This document shows positions 7,412-14,417 of a stretch of DNA of 19,402 nucleotides, piece by piece. The first letter of the stretch is position 1. Every line of letters begins with the position of its first letter. Source of the DNA: Myxococcales bacterium. GTDB taxonomy: Bacteria; Myxococcota_A; UBA9160; SMWR01. Both the position numbers and the translations under genes were made by a program. Under the pieces are notes generated by a model. It was given only the letters and a program-made list of their open reading frames with translations. It made no database searches and was not told the origin of the DNA. The stretch is from positions 1-19,402 of the forward strand of contig JACZXC010000004.1 of the NCBI GenBank assembly GCA_022571825.1. The letters run 5' to 3'.

Positions 7412-8239
7412 ATGTCGACAGTCACCGCCGAGTCCACCCGCGAGCACCGGATCACCCTTCCCATTCTCGCCCGCCGCAAGCGTCGGGGTGCGAAAATCTC
7501 GATGCTCACCGCCTACGACTACACCTTCGCGTGCATCTTCGACACCGCGGGAATCGACATCCTGTTGGTGGGCGACTCCCTCGGGAACGTGGTCCAGGGC
7601 CGGGAGACGACGCTGCCCGTCACCCTGGATGAGATCATCTATCACACGCGACTGGTCTCGCGCGGGGTCCGCCGGTCGCTCCTGATCGCCGACCTGCCCT
7701 TTGGCAGCTACCAGATATCGAACCGGACGGCTGTGGCGAGCGCGGTGCGCTGTGTGAAGGAGGGGGGTGCCCACGGCGTCAAGCTCGAGGGCGGCACAGC
7801 GGTTGCGGACGCGATCCGGCGAATCGTGGCTGCCGAGATCCCGGTGATGGCCCACGTCGGTCTCACCCCCCAGGCGATTCATCGCATGGGGGGGCACCGC
7901 GTGCAGGGTCGCACCCCGAAGGGCCGGGCGCGGGTCCTGGCGGATGCGCGGGCCGTGGAAGAGGCCGGCGCCTTCGCCGTCGTGTTGGAAGGGATACCGG
8001 CGGATCTCGCCGGCGAGATCACCCAGTCGCTCTCGATTCCGACCCTCGGCATCGGGGCCGGGGTCCACTGCGATGGCCAGGTGCTGGTCATGCACGACTT
8101 GCTCGGCCTCAGCGACTGGACCCCGAGCTTCGTCAAGCAGTACGCGAATCTCGGTGCGCTGGCTTCGCAGGCGGCGCGGCGCTTTGCCGAGGAAGTCTCC
8201 CACGGGAAGTTTCCGGACGAGGAGCACTCCTACCGGTGA
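7412..8239 (+). CDS. panB: PanB, 3-methyl-2-oxobutanoate hydroxymethyltransferase
   Basis: 275 residues, normal for PanB, which uses 5,10-methylene-tetrahydrofolate to turn alpha-ketoisovalerate into ketopantoate, the first step of pantothenate synthesis. Family motifs: ISMLTAYDYTFACIFDTAGI, LLVGDSLGNVVQG with the metal-binding Asp, IADLPFGSYQ, VKLEGG, MAHVGLTPQAIHRMGG and IPTLGIGAGVHCDGQVLVMH. The ATG at 7412 is preceded by GGAGG at 7403-7407. The frame is open back to a GTG at 7334, but that extension runs through the terminator hairpin and is not expected in the family. Its stop overlaps panC by 4 nt. Confidence 0.96.
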   Translation: MSTVTAESTREHRITLPILARRKRRGAKISMLTAYDYTFACIFDTAGIDILLVGDSLGNVVQGRETTLPVTLDEIIYHTRLVSRGVRRSLLIADLPFGSYQISNRTAVASAVRCVKEGGAHGVKLEGGTAVADAIRRIVAAEIPVMAHVGLTPQAIHRMGGHRVQGRTPKGRARVLADARAVEEAGAFAVVLEGIPADLAGEITQSLSIPTLGIGAGVHCDGQVLVMHDLLGLSDWTPSFVKQYANLGALASQAARRFAEEVSHGKFPDEEHSYR

Positions 8240-9141
8240 GCCCCATGCGGGTGGTGAAGACCGTCCACGAGCTGCAGGCCATGGCGGATCTCGAGCGCCG
8301 CGCGGGCTCTCGAATCGCACTGGTCCCCACCATGGGGGCTCTTCACCGCGGCCACCTGTCCCTGATCGACATCGCCCGACGGCACGCCGACCGGGTCTGG
8401 GTATCGATCTTCGTCAACCCGAGCCAGTTCGACGCCGCCGGGGATCTCGAGGCGTATCCGCGCCCCCTGGCCGCGGACCTCGCCGCTTGCCGCGGTAAAG
8501 GGGTCGACGCCGTGTTTGTTCCCGAAGCCCGCGAGATCTATCCCGCGGGCAGTCAGACCTGGGTGAACGTGACCGAGCTGAGCCGACCGCTCTGCGGCAC
8601 TTCCCGGCCCGGTCATTTCCGGGGGGTGACGACGGTCGTCGCCAAGCTATTGATCGCGGCGAAGCCCCACGTTGCCGTGTTTGGCGAGAAAGACTTTCAG
8701 CAGCTCGCCGTGATTCGGCGGATGGTTCGCGACCTGGGCCTCGACGTCGAGATCGTCGGGGGGAAGACCGTGCGCGAGTCCGATGGATTGGCGCTGTCGA
8801 GCCGCAATCAACGCCTGGATACCGGGGCCCGACGCCAGGCCCGGGTGCTCTCGAAGTCCCTCGATGCTGCGGAGCGGGCGGTCGCGGCGGAGGAGCGCGA
8901 CAGCGCGCGCCTCCTCCATCTCGTGAGGTCCGAAATCGAGAAAGCGCCTCGCGCCGAGATCGCCTATGTCGAGCTCAGGGATCCGGAATCCCTCGAGCCG
9001 GCGCCTCCGCGGCTCACCGGCTCCACGCTCTTGGCCCTCGCCGTCGGGTTCCGACCCAACCCGGGCGCGACCGGGGCGCCGGTGCGACTGATCGACAATC
9101 GGGTATTGCATCTGCCGCCCGAAGAGGAGAACTCCCCGTGA
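8236..9141 (+). CDS. panC: PanC, pantothenate synthetase
   Basis: 301 residues, slightly longer than E. coli PanC (283). It ligates pantoate and beta-alanine with ATP via a pantoyl-adenylate. It carries the nucleotidyltransferase HxGH-type motif in VPTMGALHRGHLSLI, then VSIFVNPSQF, FGEKDFQQLAVIRRMV, and SDGLALSSRNQRL in place of KMSKS. The start is GTG 8236, overlapping the panB TGA; an in-frame ATG at 8245 is an alternative. It overlaps the panD remnant at its 3' end, giving the order panB-panC-panD. Confidence 0.96.
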   Translation: MSPMRVVKTVHELQAMADLERRAGSRIALVPTMGALHRGHLSLIDIARRHADRVWVSIFVNPSQFDAAGDLEAYPRPLAADLAACRGKGVDAVFVPEAREIYPAGSQTWVNVTELSRPLCGTSRPGHFRGVTTVVAKLLIAAKPHVAVFGEKDFQQLAVIRRMVRDLGLDVEIVGGKTVRESDGLALSSRNQRLDTGARRQARVLSKSLDAAERAVAAEERDSARLLHLVRSEIEKAPRAEIAYVELRDPESLEPAPPRLTGSTLLALAVGFRPNPGATGAPVRLIDNRVLHLPPEEENSP

Positions 9142-9293
9142 CCCGTACCCTGCTCAAGTTCAAGATTCACCTGGCCACTGTCACCGAGGCCAATCTGGAG
9201 TACGAGGGGAGCGTGACGATCGATCGCGACCTCATGAGAGCGGCCGACATCGCACCCTACGAGCAGGTCGAACTCAGCCTCACGACCGGGTGA
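9138..9293 (+). pseudogene. panD: Truncated aspartate 1-decarboxylase (PanD) remnant
   Basis: 51 residues that match the N-terminal half of PanD, the pyruvoyl enzyme that makes beta-alanine from aspartate. The match includes Lys9, Tyr22 and the self-cleavage pair Gly24-Ser25 (ANLEYEGSVTIDRDL). Normal PanD is about 125 residues. This frame stops after ELSLTTG, where the family continues with the substrate-binding Arg54, Thr57 and Tyr58 region and a C-terminal beta-barrel half. I looked for the missing part in all three plus frames up to smpB and did not see it. The GTG start overlaps the panC stop as GTGA, so translation coupling is intact. It is most likely a decayed gene; an unusual minimal protein is less likely. 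Confidence 0.75.
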
Positions 9294-9500
9294 TCATCTG
9301 TTCCTAGGTCCAGGTGGACGAATCCCGGGTCCGCGGCTGGCAGGCCACGCGCGTTTTCGTGGATGGGGCCAATCGCATTCGAAACGGACGCCTTCGAGAC
9401 GGATGCCGATCGACGGGTCGAGTGCCGGCCTTGCTTCGAAGGGCGAACCCCCCGGGCCCGAGATCCCCCGGCCCCCGAGGAATCGGTACCTTGTCTCTCG

Positions 9501-9980
9501 ATGGCCGATGACGGGTCGGATCGGAAAGTCATCGCCACGAATCGCAGGGCGCGGTACGAGTACGAGATCCTCGACACGCTCGAGGCGGGCGTGGTGCTTC
9601 AGGGGCCCGAGGTCAAGTCGCTCCGCGCCGGGAAGGCCAATCTCGCCGAGGCCTACGCGACGATCCGGGGCCGAGAGGTCTTCCTGATCGGGGCCCACAT
9701 CCCTCCCTATCCCCAGGCGGGACGGGGCAATCCGGATCCGCTTCGTGAGCGGAAGCTGCTGCTCCACCGATCCGAGATCGTGCGACTGCAGGGTCGGATC
9801 GGCGAACGCGGACTCACGCTGATCCCGCTCCAGCTGTACTTCAAGGGCGGCCGCGCCAAGCTGATGCTGGCCGTGGCGCGGGGCAAGCGCCGATACGACA
9901 AGCGCCAGGCAATTCGTCAGCGCGAGTCCGAACGCGAAATACGGCGAAGCCTCCGCGCCCGGGGCAGGTCGCGGTCGTGA
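9501..9980 (+). CDS. smpB: SmpB, tmRNA-binding ribosome-rescue protein
   Basis: 159 residues, the usual SmpB size. SmpB binds tmRNA and positions it in stalled ribosomes. Motifs: KVIATNRRARYEYEILDTLEAG, VLQGPEVKSLRAGKANL, LIGAHIPPYP and the basic tail GKRRYDKRQAIRQRESEREI that reaches into the mRNA channel. The ATG at 9501 fits the family start. The frame is open upstream to 9363, but that part is not SmpB-like. A 207-nt gap separates it from the panD remnant; I see no gene or convincing hairpin in that gap. Its TGA overlaps the next gene's GTG. The tmRNA partner is 2.6 kb downstream. Confidence 0.97.
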   Translation: MADDGSDRKVIATNRRARYEYEILDTLEAGVVLQGPEVKSLRAGKANLAEAYATIRGREVFLIGAHIPPYPQAGRGNPDPLRERKLLLHRSEIVRLQGRIGERGLTLIPLQLYFKGGRAKLMLAVARGKRRYDKRQAIRQRESEREIRRSLRARGRSRS

Positions 9981-11299
9981 CGCAGGTCCGCGGTTTGGAG
10001 GCGATGCTCGGGATTGCCGGGCTCGCGCTGGGCTGCGCGGCGAGAGGGGAGTTCGCCGTCTCGAGCCTCCCCTACACACCCGACCGCCATGACTACCGGG
10101 CGTTTCGCGAGCTGCACCCCGAGCTGCTCGAGCCCAATTACCTGCCGTTCATGCTGCACCGGTTCCGGGCGTCGCATGGAGAGGGCGATGTTCTCGCCTT
10201 CTGCCGCTGGCCGCTGGAGGACATGCCGATTCCCGTCTACGTGCCGCGGCCGGTGATTTCGGAGGCGGTGCAGAATGAGTTCGATCCCAAGGACCCCGAT
10301 GCCTATGTGGCGGCCGTGGGCGCGGCCCTCGATGTCTGGGAGGCGGGGCTCGGAGGGCTGGTCGGATTCGAACGCGTGGACCGGCGCGAAGACGCGAGAC
10401 TCCAGATCACCCTCGTGGCGACGGAGGGGCCCCGGGAATCGGGAGATCGCCAGCTGCTGGGCCGCATCGATCTGCGCCAGGCCTGCCGGGTACACGGGTG
10501 GGAGACGGAGGGCGATCGCCTGGCGGTGACCTTTGCGGTCCCGGAGGTGCGCATCTATCTGGCGGATCGACACGGGTTGCTCGGTGCGGATCAGGTCGAA
10601 TGGATCACGCTCCACGAACTTGGGCACGCCCTCGGCATGCGCCGCCACAGCCCGATTCCCTCAGACCTCATGTACGAGATGGTTCGCGATCGGATTCAGG
10701 TGGACGGCCTGTCCGTTCAGGACGCCAACTCCTTCATCTCGCTCTACCGGCTCGCGAACGGGACGATCTTCGCGCGGATGGTGCCGGGAGCCGAGATGGC
10801 GGATCCGGATTCGCATCCCCCCAGTGGCCCGCCTCGCCTCGACGGCGAGTCCCATGAGGACCCGCGCCTCGGCTTCAGCATCCGTCCGCCGGCGGGTTGG
10901 CTTCGCGCCGAAACCGCTCGGGGAATGGTGGCGGTGGACGGGGCGACCTGGGACTACACGGCATCATTGCAGGTGATCGTCCAGCGCTATCCAACCATCG
11001 AGGCCTACCTGGATCGCTACGAAAGCTCCTACCGCCGCCACGGCCGCGTTCTGCGAGACGTGACGCTCGAGGTCGACGGCTACCCCGCGCGCCAGCTGAT
11101 GATCGCCAACACCGATCTCGACGTCGTTGAGGAGATCACTTTCATCGAGGCGGGGGACGGGCGGGTCTTCGTGGTGATCGCCGATTGCCCCCTCGACGCC
11201 ACCGACGCCTATCGGCCCTGGTTCGACGCCATGCTCGCGTCTCTCGAGATCTGGGACGTGCCGAAGGATTGGCCGTTCAGTCCAGCGCCGCGCCCATGA
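9977..11299 (+). CDS. Matrixin-like metalloprotease lipoprotein with a C-terminal PsbP/DUF1795-like domain
   Basis: 440 residues. The start (MTQVRGLEAMLGIAGLALGC) is a lipoprotein signal with LALGC placing the lipidated Cys at 20. A zinc-protease domain lies about residues 85-260, with HELGHALG at 213-220, a further His at 224, and a Met-turn-like SDLMY (229-233). This is the metzincin pattern, but the third His is one residue later than in canonical HExxHxxGxxH, as in HELGHALGxxGHS-type bacterial matrixin relatives. Residues about 290-435 form a second domain beginning LGFSIRPPAGW. It is translationally coupled to smpB by a GTGA overlap. Its 3' end overlaps the convergent amidohydrolase by 23 nt. 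The substrate is unknown; it probably acts in the periplasm or at the outer membrane. Confidence 0.75.
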   Translation: MTQVRGLEAMLGIAGLALGCAARGEFAVSSLPYTPDRHDYRAFRELHPELLEPNYLPFMLHRFRASHGEGDVLAFCRWPLEDMPIPVYVPRPVISEAVQNEFDPKDPDAYVAAVGAALDVWEAGLGGLVGFERVDRREDARLQITLVATEGPRESGDRQLLGRIDLRQACRVHGWETEGDRLAVTFAVPEVRIYLADRHGLLGADQVEWITLHELGHALGMRRHSPIPSDLMYEMVRDRIQVDGLSVQDANSFISLYRLANGTIFARMVPGAEMADPDSHPPSGPPRLDGESHEDPRLGFSIRPPAGWLRAETARGMVAVDGATWDYTASLQVIVQRYPTIEAYLDRYESSYRRHGRVLRDVTLEVDGYPARQLMIANTDLDVVEEITFIEAGDGRVFVVIADCPLDATDAYRPWFDAMLASLEIWDVPKDWPFSPAPRP

Positions 11300-12437
11300 G
11301 GTCCCGGAAGTTATCGCAGTAGAACCGCTGCTTGGTCCTGTCGTCGTGTCGGGCGATGCTGGCCTCGAAGCGCCGGATCGGGTCGCGACCACCCTCGACG
11401 TGGGGGTAGTCCGACGAGAACAGGCAGACTTGCTCACCCGCTTGCTCGATGATCCAGCCGGCGTCCTCGGACGGGTAGGGTGTTACCCGGATCTGGCGCT
11501 TCACATACTCACTCGGCCGAAGCGTGAGCTTGCGCAGGCGCTCTTCGGTCTTCGAGAACGCGTTCTGGGCCGAGTCGAGCATGCGCATCCAACCGGGTAC
11601 CCAGGACGCGCCCTGTTCGATGACGCCGCATCGAAGGCTCGGAAACCGCTCGAACACACCGTCGAGGATCATCGTCGCCAGGGTCTGCATCGGGGGGTAC
11701 GGAATCGCCATGTAGTCGATCGACCGGAAGTTCTCGGCTCCACCGTGGAAGTCGGGTACCGGCGGAAGCCCGTTCTCGAAGTAATTCGGATCGAGCAGGC
11801 GACCGCCGCCTCCGACGTGGAACACGATCGGGATCCCCGCCTCCTGGGCCTGAGCCCAGACCGGGTCGAGGCTCACATGGCTCGGCGAGTGGCCGCGGGG
11901 GCAGGCGGACGAAATCAGAAGCGCCTTGCATCCCATCTCGATGGCCTCTTTCGCCATCGCCTTGGCCCGGGCGAAATCGGCCAGGGGTACGTAGCCGGTT
12001 CCCAGCAATCGGCGGTCGACGGAGCAGAAGTCCAGCATCGCCCGGTTGTGGGCGCGGGCCAGCCCGTAGGCGAAGTCGAGGTCGTCGCCTCCCTCCGCCG
12101 CCAGCAGCGGCTTGTTGGTGAAGGTATTGAAGACGAGCTGGCTCGTGAAGCCCAGAAGGTCGAGAGCCCGGCCGCGGTCCTCCTTGAGGAAGGATCCCGT
12201 GGCCTTCCAGTTCTTGCGCAGCATGATCTCGTCTTCGTCGCGGGCCCGGTAGTCGGGATCCCGGTGCTGACGCCGAAGCTGATCGATGAAGGTCTCCTCA
12301 CCGGGCTTCACCGTGCTCACGTAGACCGGCTGCATTCGCTCGCGGATCGAGGGATCGGCGTGGGGAAAGAGCCAGTCGGGCTCCTCCACGATGTGGGAGT
12401 CGGCGTCGTGAAAGATCCGGCCTTCAGCGTAGGGCAT
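11277..12437 (-). CDS. Amidohydrolase family (amidohydrolase_2) metal-dependent hydrolase
   Basis: 386 residues from the ATG at 12437, preceded by AGGAGG with 7-nt spacing. The frame is open to 12482, but that part lacks a good ribosome site. The N-terminus has the metal-binding Asp-x-Asp-x-His signature (FHDADSHIVEEP, used in place of DxH). Internal His-rich strands (IPIVFHVGGGG) and the late FSSDYPHVEGG carry the family's Asp and His. Members include decarboxylases and hydrolases of aromatic and other organic acids; residues alone do not show the substrate. It is convergent with the matrixin-like gene and divergent from ssrA. Confidence 0.8.
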   Translation of the reverse strand: MPYAEGRIFHDADSHIVEEPDWLFPHADPSIRERMQPVYVSTVKPGEETFIDQLRRQHRDPDYRARDEDEIMLRKNWKATGSFLKEDRGRALDLLGFTSQLVFNTFTNKPLLAAEGGDDLDFAYGLARAHNRAMLDFCSVDRRLLGTGYVPLADFARAKAMAKEAIEMGCKALLISSACPRGHSPSHVSLDPVWAQAQEAGIPIVFHVGGGGRLLDPNYFENGLPPVPDFHGGAENFRSIDYMAIPYPPMQTLATMILDGVFERFPSLRCGVIEQGASWVPGWMRMLDSAQNAFSKTEERLRKLTLRPSEYVKRQIRVTPYPSEDAGWIIEQAGEQVCLFSSDYPHVEGGRDPIRRFEASIARHDDRTKQRFYCDNFRDLMGAALD

Positions 12438-12528
12438 GGCTCGACCTCCTGTTCTCACGGCTCGCCGGGAGCCTATCATCATCCAGAGAGTCGATCGCCC
12501 GCTTTACGACGTGTTGGAATCTATCGAC

Positions 12529-12556
12529 TTGTGAAATCGGCCCCAGGCTTTACCCT
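12529..12556 (+). promoter_or_regulatory. Probable ssrA promoter
   Basis: TTGTGA (12529-12534) and TACCCT (12551-12556) are 16 nt apart and end 8 nt before the predicted first base of tmRNA at 12565. Confidence 0.45.
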
Positions 12557-12564
12557 ATCTGGAC

Positions 12565-12926
12565 GGGGGCGATTGGCTTCGACGGGTGGTCGAAGGTGAG
12601 CGCTGCGTGCCGACGTCGTCACACCGTCGTGAAACAGGTGGCACCGTTGGTAGTGATAACTGCTGACACGAACTACGCCATCGCTGCCTAGCTGAAACTA
12701 GCGTAGCGACGTCCGTCCGCGACGCCTTCTAGCGGGTTGCGGGCGTCATCAGAGGGCTGGCCTCGGGAACGCCGCTCCTACGAGCCGGAGGCGAGAACAA
12801 CTGGAGCTGGGTTCGGGTTGCCCTGACTTCGAGGCGACTCGCGCCGAGATAATTCGGAGTCTATGCACGTAGACGCGCTTTCCGGACGCCATGCGGACGC
12901 GGGTTCGATTCCCGCCGCCTCCACCA
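12565..12926 (+). ncRNA. ssrA: Transfer-messenger RNA (tmRNA), one-piece
   Basis: 362 nt. The 5' end GGGGGCG pairs with CGCCTCC at 12916-12922 to form the acceptor stem (one G-U), followed by A and an encoded CCA at 12924-12926. The conserved GATTGGCTTCGACGGG begins near 12571. A T-arm with GGTTCGATTCCCGC is at the 3' end. The tag reading frame runs from about GCT 12662 to TAG 12689-12691 and encodes ADTNYAIAA, ending in the hydrophobic AIAA-type degradation signal. The exact resume codon is inferred; the preceding in-frame ACT is possible. tmRNA rescues stalled ribosomes with SmpB. The 3' end is the insertion target for the downstream modules. Confidence 0.95.
12895..12926 (+). repeat. att-like direct repeat 1, the native 3' end of ssrA
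   Basis: These 32 nt are the T-arm, acceptor strand and CCA of tmRNA. They recur exactly at 16380-16411 and in part at 14291-14313, all in the same orientation. The 3' ends of ssrA and tRNA genes are classic tyrosine-recombinase attachment sites. Confidence 0.85.
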
Positions 12927-13013
12927 TTTTTCTCTCCGCTCCTGTGTCCGAGGACGGTTGCCAGGGCCTCCTGCCGACCTGCCCTATGTTCCCCTCGTGG
13001 CGGAGAACTGCAC

Positions 13014-14165
13014 GTGACGACTGTCCGAGAGACGATTCCCGAGGATCTTGCCCCCGAGGTCGAGGCCGCCCTCGCGTGGTTCAACGGCAGCGAGGACATC
13101 GCGTTCGAGGTGACTGGCATCGTCGATCCCGAGGCAGCGCCCGAGGCGTCGGGAGCTCGCGAGCTTCGGCTGGTTCTGTGCGGTGGCGACCGCTGTGAAC
13201 AGCGATCGTTCCGCGTGACTGCCCGGAGCGATGGCTACGACGTTGCTCTACTAGACGAGGCTCCGCCCGAGGCAATGGGGGGCAAGACCCCCGCGGAGCT
13301 TGACCCGCCCCCGGGTGCTCGGCGCGGGTGGTTGGATCGCGTGCTCGGCCAACACGCCTTCGTCGTTCTCGTCTTCTATCGTGGCTACTGGTGACCGCCC
13401 TGTCGCTCCGAGTTGCGGAGCTACGTGAGTGAAGGCGTCGCGGGGAAGGCGCGCGCTGCAGGTGGTGAGATCTACGCGATCTCAAGCGAGCCGCAGGCGC
13501 TCGCTGACCGGGCTGCGACCGACTGGCAGCTGGACTTCGAGACGGTCGGAGACCCCCATCACGAGATCTCGGGCGCATGCCGTGAGCGCGGGTGGATCGA
13601 CCTCTTCGTCAACGAGCGTCTCGGCTTTCTGAGGGCCAGCGCCGGCCAAGCGCTCGACTGGGTCCCGACCCATCCGAAGGGCTATTTCCAGCCCGGAGTG
13701 CTCGCGCTAACCGGCGACGGCTGCGTGCTCTACCGCTGGCGTGGCGTCCCGACTCACCGCAACATGGGCGGCGCGACCGAGCGCCCGACCGTCGAGCACG
13801 TGTGGACAAAGGTCGCACAAGCACTCGAAGCCGGTGGCAACGTCGGAGATGCACCGCTAGACGCGGACCCGCCGCTCGACTCACCGGGCATTCCGTGGCC
13901 GCTCTTCGCGTCGCTGCTCATCGCGAACGGCTGGTTCTTGAACACGCGCGGGTTCAAGTCGGCGAGGCACGTCGCGCGGGCCGGAGTTCGCCTGCTCGCG
14001 TTCTCGGGAGCCTGGGTCGCTGCCTTCGCCTGGCTACCCACTCTCCCGGTCGCCACTGCCCTCGCGGGCTGGATCGCTTACATCGCGCCCAAGGTGCGCT
14101 GGGTGGGCCAGGAGTTCCAGCACGCGGACGACCCTGGAGAGTCGCCACGGATGACATCGAGGTGA
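13014..14165 (+). CDS. Candidate selenoprotein: thioredoxin-fold (AhpC/TSA, redoxin) protein with in-frame UGA as Sec127
   Basis: One continuous frame of 384 codons interrupted only by TGA at 13392-13394. The sequence either side is a single redoxin domain: FVVLVFYRGYW, then UGA, then PPCRSELRSYV. Relatives have Cys at that position (GYWCPYCR type), so the redox motif becomes Sec-Pro-Pro-Cys. The N-terminal 100 residues are a less familiar domain with LVLCGGDRCEQRSFRV. The redoxin domain spans about 112-260. Two or three hydrophobic segments follow (about 292-307 and 323-357), suggesting a membrane-anchored C-terminus. The GTG start at 13014 is preceded by GGAG with 8-nt spacing and lies clear of tmRNA. 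The likely role is a thiol/selenol peroxidase or oxidoreductase. It requires selenocysteine machinery elsewhere in the genome. The alternative is a nonsense-mutated redoxin. Confidence 0.8.
13395..13425 (+). promoter_or_regulatory. Bacterial SECIS-like stem-loop just downstream of the UGA
   Basis: GCTCCG (13405-13410) and CGGAGC (13416-13421) form a perfect 6-bp stem. Its 5-nt loop AGTTG has a G in the second position. Below a C/T mismatch the stem continues with TGT/ACG (13401-13403 with 13423-13425, one G-U). The loop begins 16 nt after the UGA, inside the range known for bacterial SECIS elements, which bind SelB. Confidence 0.6.
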
Positions 14166-14290
14166 TCCCCAACACGTTTGCAGCCCCGGACGAGTAGGGC
14201 ACCGCCGGCCTCGCTGCACTCCAGCCGCACTCCGGCCTCCCGCAGCGTAAGTACCTGAAAAGGCGAGGTTTTGGTGGCGGTGGCGCAGGT

Positions 14291-14313
14291 TTCGATTCCC
14301 GCCGCCTCCACCA
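14291..14313 (+). repeat. att-like direct repeat 2
   Basis: 23 nt identical to the last 23 nt of ssrA (TTCGATTCCC through CCACCA). Upstream of this the match degrades. The surrounding 14166-14290 and 14314-14417 hold no gene I can support. Confidence 0.8.
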
Positions 14314-14356
14314 TCTTCCATCGCGATTCCGGATGGTTAGCGGATCGTCGTTTGGG

Positions 14357-14375
14357 CGCGACTCAAGCGCGACTC
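14357..14375 (+). repeat. Paired CGCGACTC repeats near the left end of module 2
   Basis: CGCGACTC at 14357-14364 and 14368-14375, an 11-nt period, with a third copy at 14399-14406. The pair starts 44 nt inside the module. The same 11-nt paired arrangement recurs at the other end (16323-16341). This is compatible with integrase arm-binding sites; it is an inference. Confidence 0.35.
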
Positions 14376-14417
14376 GTCTCTCGGGCCGGACGACCCGCCG
14401 CGACTCCATAGGGACTT

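Larger units (their letters stand above)
12927..14313 (+). mobile_element. Module 1: att-bounded insert carrying the candidate selenoprotein
   Basis: About 1.39 kb lies between repeat 1 and repeat 2. It holds one gene (13014-14165) and about 125 nt of non-coding sequence before repeat 2. No integrase, excisionase or transposase is present, so if mobile it would need one in trans, or it is the remnant of a larger island after deletion. Confidence 0.5.

Noticed and set aside
9291..9293. panD stop as another recoded UGA
   Set aside because: A TAG follows in the same frame after four codons and no PanD sequence resumes.
11346..12599. 417-codon plus-strand open frame
   Set aside because: Antisense to the amidohydrolase, which has clear motifs and a good ribosome site, and it runs into the start of ssrA.
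13392..13394. TGA as a simple nonsense mutation in a redoxin pseudogene
   Set aside because: The UGA falls on the active-site Cys codon, the downstream frame is long and intact with Cys at +3, and a SECIS-like hairpin follows. Not fully excluded without the sel genes.
14034..14321. Minus-strand frames beginning VEAAGIE or GGGGGNR across the att repeats (also near 12900 and 16400)
   Set aside because: These are the well-known spurious translations of the reverse complement of tRNA/tmRNA 3' ends.
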